The position numbers and the translations under genes were made by a program. From the NCBI RefSeq assembly GCF_036227325.1, contig NZ_CP109467.1, positions 7,068,001 through 7,132,000 of the forward strand: a stretch of 64,000 nucleotides of DNA, in the 5' to 3' direction. How positions within the stretch are numbered: position 1 is the first letter of the stretch; each line of letters starts with the position of its first letter. The DNA comes from Streptomyces sp. NBC_01465 (GTDB lineage Bacteria > Actinomycetota > Actinomycetes > Streptomycetales > Streptomycetaceae). The notes under the pieces are model-generated. The model ran no database searches and was not told the origin of the DNA. It saw only the letters and a program-made list of their open reading frames with translations. Positions 40,470-48,451 of this stretch are shown here, in pieces.

Positions 40470-41480
40470 GTGGCAAGGGTTCGGACAGGGGTACGCGCGG
40501 TGAGCGCGGTGCTGGCGGCGGTGCTCGGAGCGTCCCTCGCGGGGTGCAGCAGCACGGGCGGCAAGCGCGCCGAGGAGCGGGCCGCACAGGCCGCATCGGG
40601 CAAGGCGGCGGTGGACACACCCCGCTGGAAAGTCGCGATGGTCACCCACTCGGGCGATGGCGACACCTTCTGGGACATCGTCCAGAAGGGTGCCGAGCAG
40701 GCGGCCGCCAAGGACAACATCGACTTCCTGTACGCCCACAGCGACCAGGCCCAGGAGCAGGCCCAGCTGGTCGACTCCTACGTCTCCAAGGGCGTCGACG
40801 GCCTGGTCGTCACGCTCGCCAAGCCGGACGCCATGAAGGAGGCCGTCGCCAGGGCCGAGAAGGCCGGCATCCCGGTGATCACCGTGAACTCGGGCTCCGA
40901 GGTCTCCAAGGCCTTCGGCGCGCTCGCCCACATCGGCCAGGACGAGACGATCGCCGGCGAGGCCGTCGGCGAGGAGCTCAACAAGCGCGGCAAGGAGAAG
41001 GCCATCTGCGTCCTGCACGAGCAGGGCAACGTCGGCCACGAGCAGCGCTGCGCCGGAGCGAAGAAGACGTTCAAGGGCACGATGCAGAACCTCTACGTCG
41101 ACGGCACCAACATGCCCGACGTCCAGGCGTCCATCGAGGCCAAGCTCCAGGCCGACAAGTCCGTCGACTCCGTCGTGACCCTCGGTGCGCCCTTCGCGGA
41201 CGCCGCCGTCCAGGCCAAGGAGACCGCGCAGTCCTCGGCCGAGATCGACACCTTCGACCTCAACGCCGCCGTCGCCACCGCGCTCTCCGCCGGCACCCTC
41301 GGCTTCGCCGTGGACCAGCAGCCGTACCTCCAGGGCTACGAGGCCGTGGACCTCATCTGGCTCTACAAGTACAACCTCAACGTGCTCGGCGGCGGAAAGC
41401 CGGTCCTCACCGGACCGCAGATCATCACCAAGGACGACGCCGGAGCTCTGCAGAAGTACACGGAGCGGGGGACCCGATGA
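40470..41480 (+). CDS. CUT2 sugar ABC transporter substrate-binding lipoprotein (copy 2)
   Basis: A 336-residue paralogue of the preceding protein, with nearly every motif matched (VTHSGDGDTFWDIVQKGAEQ, GLVVTLAKPDAM, GFAVDQQPYLQGY). GTG 40470 is chosen: AAGAAGGG lies upstream and the resulting N-terminus (basic start, hydrophobic core, SLAGC with Cys26) is a proper lipoprotein signal; the frame open to 40425 would spoil it. The two copies may bind anomers or related sugars for the single permease that follows. Its stop overlaps the permease start (ATGA). Confidence 0.92.
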   Translation: MARVRTGVRAVSAVLAAVLGASLAGCSSTGGKRAEERAAQAASGKAAVDTPRWKVAMVTHSGDGDTFWDIVQKGAEQAAAKDNIDFLYAHSDQAQEQAQLVDSYVSKGVDGLVVTLAKPDAMKEAVARAEKAGIPVITVNSGSEVSKAFGALAHIGQDETIAGEAVGEELNKRGKEKAICVLHEQGNVGHEQRCAGAKKTFKGTMQNLYVDGTNMPDVQASIEAKLQADKSVDSVVTLGAPFADAAVQAKETAQSSAEIDTFDLNAAVATALSAGTLGFAVDQQPYLQGYEAVDLIWLYKYNLNVLGGGKPVLTGPQIITKDDAGALQKYTERGTR

Positions 41481-42514
41481 CCACAGTCGCACCACCGGCG
41501 GACGAACGGCTGCTCAGGCCGTCGCTGCTGCGCAGACTCCTCGGCCGGCCCGAGCTCGGCTCGGTCGTCGGCGCGGTCGCCGTCTTCATCTTCTTCTCGA
41601 TCGTCGCGGACAGCTTCCTGCAGCTCTCCAGTCTCTCGACCGTGCTGTACGCGGCCTCGACCATCGGCATCATGGCGGTCCCCGTCGCGCTGCTGATGAT
41701 CGGCGGCGAGTTCGACCTCTCCGCCGGTGTGCTGGTGACCAGCGCCGCGCTGATCTCCTCGATGTTCAGCTACCAGATGACCGCGAACGTCTGGGTGGGC
41801 GTCTTCGTCTCGCTCGCCGTCACGCTCGCCATCGGCGCGTTCAACGGCTTCATGCTGACCCGCACCAAGCTCCCCAGCTTCATCATCACGCTGGGCACGT
41901 TCCTGATGCTGACCGGTCTGAACCTCGGCTTCACCAAGCTCATCAGCGGCACGGTCTCCACGAAGGCCATCGGCAACATGGAGGGCTTCTCCTCGGCGAA
42001 GGAAGTCTTCGCCTCGCAGCTCACCATCGGCTCCGTCAACCTCAAGGTGACCATCCTGTGGTGGGCGGCGCTGATCGCCGTCGCCACCTGGATCCTGCTG
42101 CGCACCAAGGCCGGTAACTGGATCTTCGCGGTCGGCGGCAACGCGGACGCGGCCCGCGCGGTCGGCGTCCCGGTCGTCAAGACCCGTATCGGCCTCTACA
42201 TGGGTGTGGCCTTCGCGGCCTGGATCTCCGGCCAGCACCTGCTCTTCAGCTACGACGTGGTGCAGTCCGGCGAGGGCGTCGGCAACGAGCTGACGTACAT
42301 CATCGCGGCCGTCATCGGCGGCTGTCTGATCACCGGCGGCTACGGCTCCGCGGTCGGCTCGGCGGTCGGCGCGTTCATCTTCGGCATGACCAGCAAGGGC
42401 ATCGTGTACGCGGAGTGGAACCCGGACTGGTTCAAGTTCTTCCTGGGGGCGATGCTGCTCCTGGCCACGCTGCTCAACGCCTGGGTACGCAAGCGAGCGG
42501 AGGCATCGCGATGA
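41477..42514 (+). CDS. CUT2 sugar ABC transporter permease
   Basis: A 345-residue membrane protein of the RbsC/XylH type with eight to ten hydrophobic helices, beginning [19 protein letters not shown]. Family segments are [49 protein letters not shown] and [19 protein letters not shown]. It overlaps both flanking genes by 4 bases (ATGA), so the transporter is translated as a coupled unit. It serves two binding proteins. Confidence 0.94.
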   Translation: MTTVAPPADERLLRPSLLRRLLGRPELGSVVGAVAVFIFFSIVADSFLQLSSLSTVLYAASTIGIMAVPVALLMIGGEFDLSAGVLVTSAALISSMFSYQMTANVWVGVFVSLAVTLAIGAFNGFMLTRTKLPSFIITLGTFLMLTGLNLGFTKLISGTVSTKAIGNMEGFSSAKEVFASQLTIGSVNLKVTILWWAALIAVATWILLRTKAGNWIFAVGGNADAARAVGVPVVKTRIGLYMGVAFAAWISGQHLLFSYDVVQSGEGVGNELTYIIAAVIGGCLITGGYGSAVGSAVGAFIFGMTSKGIVYAEWNPDWFKFFLGAMLLLATLLNAWVRKRAEASR

Positions 42515-43329
42515 CAGCTCTTGTCGAACTCGACGGCGTAGCGAAGTTCTACGGCAACATCAAAGCCCTCGAGGACGTCTCGCTCCTGGTCAACGCGGGC
42601 GAGATCACCTGCGTCCTCGGCGACAACGGGGCGGGCAAGTCCACCCTCATCAAGATCATCTCCGGGCTGCACCAGCACGACGCGGGCACCTTCCGCATCG
42701 ACGGCGAGGAGACCACCCTCACCAAGCCGCGCGAGGCCCTCGACAAGGGCATCGCCACGGTCTACCAGGACCTCGCCGTCGTCCCCCTGATGCCGGTCTG
42801 GCGGAACTTCTTCCTCGGCTCCGAACCCACAAAGGGTGCAGGACCGCTCAAGCGCCTCGACGTGCAGAAGATGCGCGAGACGACCCGCGCCGAGCTCCTG
42901 CGCATGGGCATCGACCTGCGCGACGTCGACCAGCCCATCGGCACCCTCTCCGGCGGCGAGCGCCAGTGCGTGGCCATCGCCCGCGCCGTCCACTTCGGCG
43001 CCAAGGTCCTCGTCCTCGACGAGCCGACCGCGGCCCTCGGCGTCAAGCAGTCCGGCGTCGTCCTGAAGTACGTCGCCGCCGCCCGCGACCAGGGCCTCGG
43101 CGTGGTCCTCATCACGCACAACCCGCACCACGCCCACCTGGTCGGCGACCGGTTCGTCCTCCTCAAGCGCGGTGCCATGTTCGGCAGCTACACCAAGGAC
43201 GAGATCACCCTCGACGAGCTGACGCGCCAGATGGCCGGCGGCAGCGAGCTGGAGGAGCTCAGCCACGAACTGCAGCGCGCCACGGTGCTCCCCGAGGTCC
43301 CCGTGAAGAAGCTCCCGGACGCCTCCTGA
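42511..43329 (+). CDS. CUT2 sugar ABC transporter ATP-binding protein (single domain)
   Basis: A 272-residue ATPase with one nucleotide-binding domain. Walker A is GDNGAGKST, the signature is [15 protein letters not shown] and Walker B is [11 protein letters not shown]; the H-loop is ITHNPHHAH. RbsA-type proteins normally carry two such domains of about 500 residues; this actinobacterial half-size form would dimerise. It contains a recognisable CUT2 stretch ([31 protein letters not shown]). It is 25 bases upstream of the ROK kinase gene. Confidence 0.94.
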   Translation: MTALVELDGVAKFYGNIKALEDVSLLVNAGEITCVLGDNGAGKSTLIKIISGLHQHDAGTFRIDGEETTLTKPREALDKGIATVYQDLAVVPLMPVWRNFFLGSEPTKGAGPLKRLDVQKMRETTRAELLRMGIDLRDVDQPIGTLSGGERQCVAIARAVHFGAKVLVLDEPTAALGVKQSGVVLKYVAAARDQGLGVVLITHNPHHAHLVGDRFVLLKRGAMFGSYTKDEITLDELTRQMAGGSELEELSHELQRATVLPEVPVKKLPDAS

Positions 43330-43354
43330 CATCTCGGATGGCAGAATCGGCCCG

Positions 43355-44491
43355 ATGAGTACGTACCGCGACTTCGCGCACCGGGGCTCCGCCCGCGCCA
43401 CCGTCCTGAAGACCGTCGGCACCCGCGAGCGCCGTTCCCACCTCACGGCGCCCCGGGTCCCGACGGTCGGGATCGACATCGGCGGTACGAAGGTGATGGC
43501 CGGCGTCGTCGACGCGGACGGCGTGATCCTGGAGCGGATCAAGACCGAGACGCCCGACAAGTCCAAGAGCGCCAAGGTCGTCGAGGACGTCATCACCGAG
43601 CTGGTCCTCGACCTCTCCGACCGGCACGACGTCCACGCCGTGGGCATCGGCGCGGCCGGCTGGGTCGACGCCGACCGCTCGCGCGTGCTGTTCGCCCCCC
43701 ACCTGGCCTGGCGCGACGAGCCGCTGCGCGACGCGCTTCAGGCCCGTCTCGCGGTCCCCGTCATGGTCGACAACGACGCCAACACCGCCGCCTGGGCGGA
43801 GTGGCGCTTCGGCGCGGGGCGCGGCGAGGACCACCTCGTCATGATCACGCTGGGCACCGGCATCGGCGGCGCGATCCTGGAGGACGGGCAGGTCAAGCGC
43901 GGCAAGTTCGGGGTCGCGGGCGAGTTCGGCCATATGCAGGTCGTGCCCGGCGGCCACCGCTGCCCGTGCGGCAACCGCGGCTGCTGGGAGCAGTACAGCT
44001 CCGGCAACGCCCTGGTCCGCGAGGCGCGCGAGCTCGCCGCCGCCGACTCGCCGGTCGCGTACAACCTCATCGAGCGGGTCAAGGGCAGCATCCCCGACAT
44101 CACGGGGCCGCTGATCACCGAGCTCGCCCGCGAGGGCGACGCGATGTGCATCGAGCTCTTCCAGGACATCGGCCAGTGGCTCGGCGTCGGCATCGCCAAC
44201 CTCGCCGCCGCCCTCGACCCCTCCTGCTTCGTGATCGGCGGCGGCGTCAGCGCCGCCGACGACCTCCTCATCGGCCCCGCCCGCGACGCGTTCAAGCGCC
44301 AGCTGACCGGCCGCGGCTACCGCCCCGAGGCCCGGATCGTGAAGGCGGAGCTCGGCCCCGAGGCCGGCATGGTCGGCGCCGCCGACCTGGCCAGGCTGAT
44401 CGCCCGCCGCTTCCGCCGCGCCAACCGGCGGCGTGTGGAGCGCTACGAGCGCTACGCCCGCGCCTCCCGTACCACCCAGGGATCCGCATGA
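43355..44491 (+). CDS. ROK-family sugar kinase
   Basis: A 378-residue cytoplasmic sugar kinase, probably phosphorylating the sugar brought in by the CUT2 transporter. ATP-binding DIGGTKVMAG follows a 38-residue N-terminal extension; the sugar-binding and catalytic region is DNDANTAAWAEWRFG, and the zinc motif is GGHRCPCGNRGCWEQYSSG (GHxxxCxCGxxGCxE). The extension lacks a helix-turn-helix, so this is a kinase and not a ROK repressor. Its stop overlaps the start of the next gene. Family members include glucokinase, fructokinase and N-acetylmannosamine kinase. Confidence 0.92.
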   Translation: MSTYRDFAHRGSARATVLKTVGTRERRSHLTAPRVPTVGIDIGGTKVMAGVVDADGVILERIKTETPDKSKSAKVVEDVITELVLDLSDRHDVHAVGIGAAGWVDADRSRVLFAPHLAWRDEPLRDALQARLAVPVMVDNDANTAAWAEWRFGAGRGEDHLVMITLGTGIGGAILEDGQVKRGKFGVAGEFGHMQVVPGGHRCPCGNRGCWEQYSSGNALVREARELAAADSPVAYNLIERVKGSIPDITGPLITELAREGDAMCIELFQDIGQWLGVGIANLAAALDPSCFVIGGGVSAADDLLIGPARDAFKRQLTGRGYRPEARIVKAELGPEAGMVGAADLARLIARRFRRANRRRVERYERYARASRTTQGSA

Positions 44492-45075
44492 TGACCGCAG
44501 CCGTGCCGCGCCAGTCCTCGCCCCCGGACGAACCCGGCCGCAAGCCCCCCGAGGACCGGCGCCATGTGGTCCGCCGCCGGATCATCACCTTGCTGATCAT
44601 CCTGCTCCTGGTCGGCGTACCGGCCGGCTATCTGCTGATCTCCGCCGAGCAGAGCCGCCAGAGCGGCCGCGACAAGGAGAAGGAGGCCGCGGCCACCGGG
44701 CTGCTCCCGGGCCGGCCCTCCACCGTCCAGCGCTCCATCTACGACGTCCCCGTCCCGGCGGGATCCACCAGCACCGGGTACTACGAGACGAGCAACTGGA
44801 AGGTCAGCCGCCTCTACACCCAGTTCCGTACGTCGGCGGCCGGACTCGACCAGTTCATGAAGGGCGTCGGCACCAGCACCTCCGCCCTGGAGGCCGGCAA
44901 GGTGACGATCAGCGCGAGCGACGCGAAGGTCGTCGGCTGGACCTTCCCCGAGGGCCGCAAATGGGCCGGCACCACCTTCACGCAGAAGGACCCGCAGCCC
45001 ACGGTGAACATCACCGTGGACCTGACGAACCCGTCGAGCCCGATGGTGTACGTCGTCTCGGCGACGAAGCCCTGA
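44488..45075 (+). CDS. Membrane-anchored hypothetical protein of the ROK operon
   Basis: A 195-residue protein I do not recognise. A basic cytoplasmic stretch (residues 1-31) precedes one membrane helix (IITLLIILLLVGVPAGYLLIS, about 32-52). The rest is predicted extracellular: a charged linker, then a beta-rich domain (TGYYETSNWKVSRLYTQF, then EAGKVTISASDAKVVGW, NITVDLTNPSSPMVYVV). ATG 44488 or 44491 overlaps the ROK stop. It ends the GntR-controlled operon; a sugar-sensing or transporter-stabilising role is guesswork. Confidence 0.75.
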   Translation: MMTAAVPRQSSPPDEPGRKPPEDRRHVVRRRIITLLIILLLVGVPAGYLLISAEQSRQSGRDKEKEAAATGLLPGRPSTVQRSIYDVPVPAGSTSTGYYETSNWKVSRLYTQFRTSAAGLDQFMKGVGTSTSALEAGKVTISASDAKVVGWTFPEGRKWAGTTFTQKDPQPTVNITVDLTNPSSPMVYVVSATKP

Positions 45076-45087
45076 GGCCACGGACCC

Positions 45088-45345
45088 TCAGCGGACCGGG
45101 AGCGGTCCGGTGTCCGACTCGATGACGGTCAGGACGTCCACCACGCGATGGAGCCGCCCCCGCACCCGGGCGGCGTCGGCCGAGGCCACGACGACCTCGG
45201 CGGTGGCCCGGGCGGGAGCGGAGACCGCGTAGGTCAGCTCCTGCACCGGCACCGGGCGCAGAGCGGAGACGATCCGGCCGAGCGCCCCGCCACTGTCGCG
45301 GAGCGTGACCGTGATCCGGCGGGGAGAGTACGAGTCGGGCGTCAT
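45088..45345 (-). CDS. Small stand-alone ACT-domain protein (IlvN-like)
   Basis: An 85-residue protein with the length and pattern of a single ACT domain: ITVTLRDSGGALGRIVSAL (strand, then helix), two middle strands (ELTYAVSAP, TAEVVVAS) and RVRGRLHRVVDVLTVIES. It resembles the regulatory domain of acetolactate synthase small subunits, which bind branched-chain amino acids. AAGGAAG precedes ATG 45345. A terminator-like attenuator and a short open frame lie upstream (45412-45614), consistent with amino-acid-responsive control. No catalytic partner is adjacent. The reading frame stays open to 45564 but the hairpin and ribosome site favour 45345. Confidence 0.75.
   Translation of the reverse strand: MTPDSYSPRRITVTLRDSGGALGRIVSALRPVPVQELTYAVSAPARATAEVVVASADAARVRGRLHRVVDVLTVIESDTGPLPVR
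45092..45109 (+). terminator. Possible terminator of the CUT2-ROK operon
   Basis: CGGACCG (45092-45098) and CGGTCCG (45103-45109) form a perfect 7-bp stem with a 4-base loop, 17 bases after the end of the operon's last gene. It overlaps the 3' end of the convergent ACT-domain gene, so selection on the hairpin is constrained by coding. Confidence 0.4.
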
Positions 45346-45411
45346 GGCGGTGCTTCCTTGTCTTGGTCTGACGGCCGGGTGAGGCCGTTCGCACGGAGGG
45401 GGAAAGCAGAA

Positions 45412-45438
45412 AGACCCCTCGCGGAGGGCGAGAGGTCT
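45412..45438 (-). terminator. Attenuator-type terminator upstream of the ACT-domain gene
   Basis: On the minus strand AGACCTCTCGC (45438-45428), a 5-base loop and GCGAGGGGTCT (45422-45412) form an 11-bp stem with one mismatch, followed by TTCTGCTTTCC. It lies 67 bases before the ACT gene start, inside its leader, and a second potential hairpin (CCCGGAGG/CCTCCCGGG) lies between it and the stop of a short upstream frame. This order (short frame, alternative hairpin, terminator, amino-acid-related gene) is that of transcription attenuation. Confidence 0.7.
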
Positions 45439-45479
45439 GCGTGCGGGCGGTGAGCTGCCCGGGAGGGGTCGCCTCCGGG

Positions 45480-45614
45480 TCATCTCGGTGCCGGCACGCC
45501 GCAGCCGATAATGAGCTGACGCAGCATGGCGCGGATGCTCGCACCGAACCGGCTGTCCCAGCAACGGCGTCTCATGCTGCGGACAGCGGACGCCATGACC
45601 TGACCGTGCGTCAT
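45480..45614 (-). CDS. Possible leader peptide ORF
   Basis: A 44-codon frame (start ATG 45614 after GCAGGTG; a shorter start at ATG 45575 gives MRRRCWDSRFG and 31 codons). It ends LRQLIIGCGVPAPR, with Leu-Ile-Ile and two cysteines and a tryptophan but no run of one regulatory amino acid. Its stop is 42 bases before the attenuator stem. Position rather than sequence suggests a leader. Between 45656 and 45816 I see no gene, only the presumed promoters of the leader and of the peptide operon. Confidence 0.35.
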   Translation of the reverse strand: MTHGQVMASAVRSMRRRCWDSRFGASIRAMLRQLIIGCGVPAPR

Positions 45615-45633
45615 CGCACCTGCCGCGCGCTCT

Positions 45634-45655
45634 CGTTCGTCGGCGCCGACGAACG
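45634..45655. repeat. 22-bp perfect palindrome
   Basis: CGTTCGTCGGC followed directly by GCCGACGAACG is perfectly self-complementary over 22 bases. It lies in the 471-base divergent region between the ACT-domain leader and the peptide-uptake operon, 20 bases upstream of the longer leader ORF. It could be an operator for either direction or a cruciform; it cannot be a simple terminator since there is no loop. Confidence 0.55.
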
Positions 45656-45816
45656 GGGCCGCTCCGCCTTGTAGCGAGCGACGAAGTGCCTGCGCTCCCA
45701 CCTCCCCTACGTTTCGGACATCACCGGCTCGTAGCCTCGGAAGTGGGGATCCGCATGACCACGTGCGCTGAGCTCAACCGTCCGTCCGTCACGCCTGCGC
45801 ACCCGCGGGTGTCGGT

Positions 45817-47433
45817 ATGAGAGGCACCGCGGCACACACCGGACGCGCCCTGCCCCTGGTGGCGGCCGTCGCGCTTCTGACCGCCGGCTGCGGCGGGGCG
45901 TCGGGGTCCGGCAGCGGCGGCGGGGAGGGCAAGCTCGCAAACGGCAGGACGTTCACCACGGCCGTCGCCTCCGACCCCGGAGCCCTCGACCCGGCGAAGA
46001 CGGTGTTGTCGATCGCCATCGGGATCAACCGCTACCTGTACGACCCGCTCATCCACCTCGACGACCGCGGCGAGCCCGAGGCGGGCCTCGCGCAGAAGTG
46101 GCAGGCGACCGTCAGCACGGCGTCCTTCACCCTGCGCCCCGGCCTCACGTGCTCCGACGGTTCGCCGCTGACCGCGAGCGATGTGGCCGCGAACATCAAC
46201 TACATCGGTGCCCCGGAGAACAAGTCGCCGATGGCAGGCGTGCTCGTGCAGCCGGGCACCAAGGCCCGGGCCGACGACGGGAAGCGGACCGTCACGCTCA
46301 CCAGCGGCGCCCCCGACGCGTTCCTGCTGCGCAACGCCGGTTCCGTACCGATCGCCTGCGGTGCGGGTCTCAAGGACCGCACGGTGCTGGCCAAGGGCGG
46401 CAAGGGGAGCGGCACCGGCATGTTCACCCTGACCGAAGCCGTCGCCGGGGACCACTACACCCTCACCCGGCGCAAGGACTACAGCTGGGGCCCGGGCGCC
46501 TCCACGCAGAAGGCCGAAGGGCTGCCGGACAAGGTGACGATACGGGTGATCCCCAACGAGACCACGGCCGCCAACCTGCTCACCTCCGGAGAGCTGAACG
46601 CCGCTGTGGTCGCCGGCCCCGAACAGAAGCGGCTGGCCGCGCAGAAGCTGTTCCACGCGGATGTGCAGGCACCGCTGGGCGAGCTGTACTTCAACCAGAC
46701 CGCAGGCCGCCCCGGAGCGGACGAGACGGTGCGCCGGGCGCTGGTCCAGGCGCTGAGCCTGCCCGACGTGGGCAAGGTGATCACCAACGGCACCGGAAAG
46801 CCCTCCCAGGGCCTGGTCACCGACGAACCACGGGCCTGCACCGGCGACTCGGTCACCGGCAACCTTCTCCGGCACGACCTCGCCGCCGCCAAGTCCGCAC
46901 TGGACGCGGCAGGTTGGACACCCGGCCCCGGCGGGACACGGACCAAGGACGGCAAGAAGCTCGCACTGAGCCTGATGTACGCCACCCAGAACGGGCCCGC
47001 CGTGGCCGCGGGCGCCGAACTGATCCAGCAGGAGTGGAAGAGCCTGGGGGCCGACGTCACGCTGAAGCCGGCGGACAGCCCCGCGCTGAACAGCACGCTC
47101 TACGGCTCCGGCAACTGGGACGTCTCCATGGCCCCGTTCGGCCTCGGTGCGCCGACCCAGCTGGTCCCGTTCATGTCGGGGCCGACACCGCCGAAGGGCC
47201 TGAACTTCGCCGGCGTCCAGAACCCCGCCTACACCGCGCTCGTGCAGCAGGCCTCGTCCCGGGCAGGCTCAGCCGGCTGCCCGCAGTGGCAGCAGGCCGA
47301 GACGGAGTTGATCAAGCACCTCGATGCGGTGCCGTACTACAACTCCCTCACCCCGGTCTTCGGCGCTTCCGCCCGCTTCAGGGTCAGTCAGAGCGCGATC
47401 GTCCCGTCCTCGATCCGCATGTACGCCAACTAG
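45817..47433 (+). CDS. Peptide ABC transporter substrate-binding lipoprotein (SBP family 5)
   Basis: A 538-residue DppA/OppA-type lipoprotein. The signal ends LLTAGC (Cys25) before a Gly/Ser spacer. Family segments include ASDPGALDPAKTVLS, DPLIHLDDRGEPEAGLAQKW, LTASDVAANINYI, GTGMFTLTEAVAGDHYTLTRRKDYSWG and TADNLL-like TAANLLTSGELNAAVV. It would bind di- or oligopeptides at the cell surface. First gene of a nine-gene row that carries transporter, peptidases and the racemisation enzymes. The next gene follows 13 bases later. Confidence 0.93.
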   Translation: MRGTAAHTGRALPLVAAVALLTAGCGGASGSGSGGGEGKLANGRTFTTAVASDPGALDPAKTVLSIAIGINRYLYDPLIHLDDRGEPEAGLAQKWQATVSTASFTLRPGLTCSDGSPLTASDVAANINYIGAPENKSPMAGVLVQPGTKARADDGKRTVTLTSGAPDAFLLRNAGSVPIACGAGLKDRTVLAKGGKGSGTGMFTLTEAVAGDHYTLTRRKDYSWGPGASTQKAEGLPDKVTIRVIPNETTAANLLTSGELNAAVVAGPEQKRLAAQKLFHADVQAPLGELYFNQTAGRPGADETVRRALVQALSLPDVGKVITNGTGKPSQGLVTDEPRACTGDSVTGNLLRHDLAAAKSALDAAGWTPGPGGTRTKDGKKLALSLMYATQNGPAVAAGAELIQQEWKSLGADVTLKPADSPALNSTLYGSGNWDVSMAPFGLGAPTQLVPFMSGPTPPKGLNFAGVQNPAYTALVQQASSRAGSAGCPQWQQAETELIKHLDAVPYYNSLTPVFGASARFRVSQSAIVPSSIRMYAN

Positions 47434-47446
47434 AAGGGGCGGCTCG

Positions 47447-48451
47447 ATGACGACTGCGACAGCCGTCGCGACGGCGCCCGCGACGCCGGCCTCCACCTGG
47501 CGCGCCAACCGCTGGCTGCGGTTCGGCCTCCGCAGATCGGCCCGGCTCGCCGTGTCGCTGTGGGTCCTGGTCACCGCGGCGTTCCTGATGATCCATCTCG
47601 TTCCCGGTGACCCGGTCCGCGCCGCCCTGGGCATGACCGCCTCGCCCGGCATGGTCGCGGCGCGGCGCGCGGAGCTCGGTCTCGACACCCCGCTGTGGCA
47701 CCAGTATCTGCACTTCCTGGGCGGGCTGTTCACCGGCGAACTGGGCAGCTCCACCATCAGCGGCCAGCCCGTGACGCAGACCATCGGCGACCGGCTGCCC
47801 GCGACCCTGCAACTGGCCGGCCTCGCCTTCGTACTGGCCCTCGTCATCGCGGTCCCCCTCGGCACGGCGATGGCAGCCCTGACCCGGGGCGGGCGCAGGC
47901 GCGGCGCCGAACTCGCCTTCACCTCGGGCAGCGTGCTGCTGGCCGCCGTACCGGAGTTCCTGCTCGCCGTCGTACTCGCCTACGTGTTCGCGGTACGCCT
48001 GGGCTGGTTCCCCGTCGCGGGCAGACAGGGCCCCGGCTCCTACGTCCTGCCGGTGCTCGCCCTGGCCGCAGGCCCCGCATCCGTACTGGCCAGGATCGGC
48101 AGGGTGGAGATGCTGTCGGTCCTCTCCCACGACTACGTACGCACCGCGCGCGCCAAGCGGCTGCCGCCGCGCCGGGTGTACGTACGCCACGCGCTTCCCA
48201 ACGCACTGACCGCCACGCTCACCCTCGGCGGTCTGCTGCTCTCGGCGCTGGTCGCGGGAACCGTGCTGGTGGAGAACGTCTTCGCCTGGCCGGGACTCGG
48301 CTCCACGATCGTGCAGTCCATCCTGCAGAAGGACTACCCGGTGGTGCAGGGCATCGTCCTCGTCTACGGGACGGGCGTGCTCGTGGTGAACCTGCTGGTC
48401 GATGTGGCACTCGCCCTGCTCGACCCGCGCTCCGCGATCAGGGAGGCCTGA
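47447..48451 (+). CDS. Peptide ABC transporter permease (DppB type)
   Basis: A 334-residue membrane protein with six helices. After the first helix comes IHLVPGDPVRAALGM, the conserved DppB/OppB loop, and the EAA-like coupling segment is DYVRTARAKRLPPRRVYVRHALPNAL. C-terminal VFAWPGLGSTIVQSILQKDYPVVQG is also typical. AGAAGGGG precedes ATG 47447; the stop shares a base with the next start (TGATG). Confidence 0.94.
   Translation: MTTATAVATAPATPASTWRANRWLRFGLRRSARLAVSLWVLVTAAFLMIHLVPGDPVRAALGMTASPGMVAARRAELGLDTPLWHQYLHFLGGLFTGELGSSTISGQPVTQTIGDRLPATLQLAGLAFVLALVIAVPLGTAMAALTRGGRRRGAELAFTSGSVLLAAVPEFLLAVVLAYVFAVRLGWFPVAGRQGPGSYVLPVLALAAGPASVLARIGRVEMLSVLSHDYVRTARAKRLPPRRVYVRHALPNALTATLTLGGLLLSALVAGTVLVENVFAWPGLGSTIVQSILQKDYPVVQGIVLVYGTGVLVVNLLVDVALALLDPRSAIREA

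Noticed and set aside
45346..45564. Extension of the ACT-domain frame through the attenuator
   Set aside because: The extra 73 residues are Pro/Arg-rich, span a strong terminator hairpin, and ATG 45345 has a good AAGGAAG.
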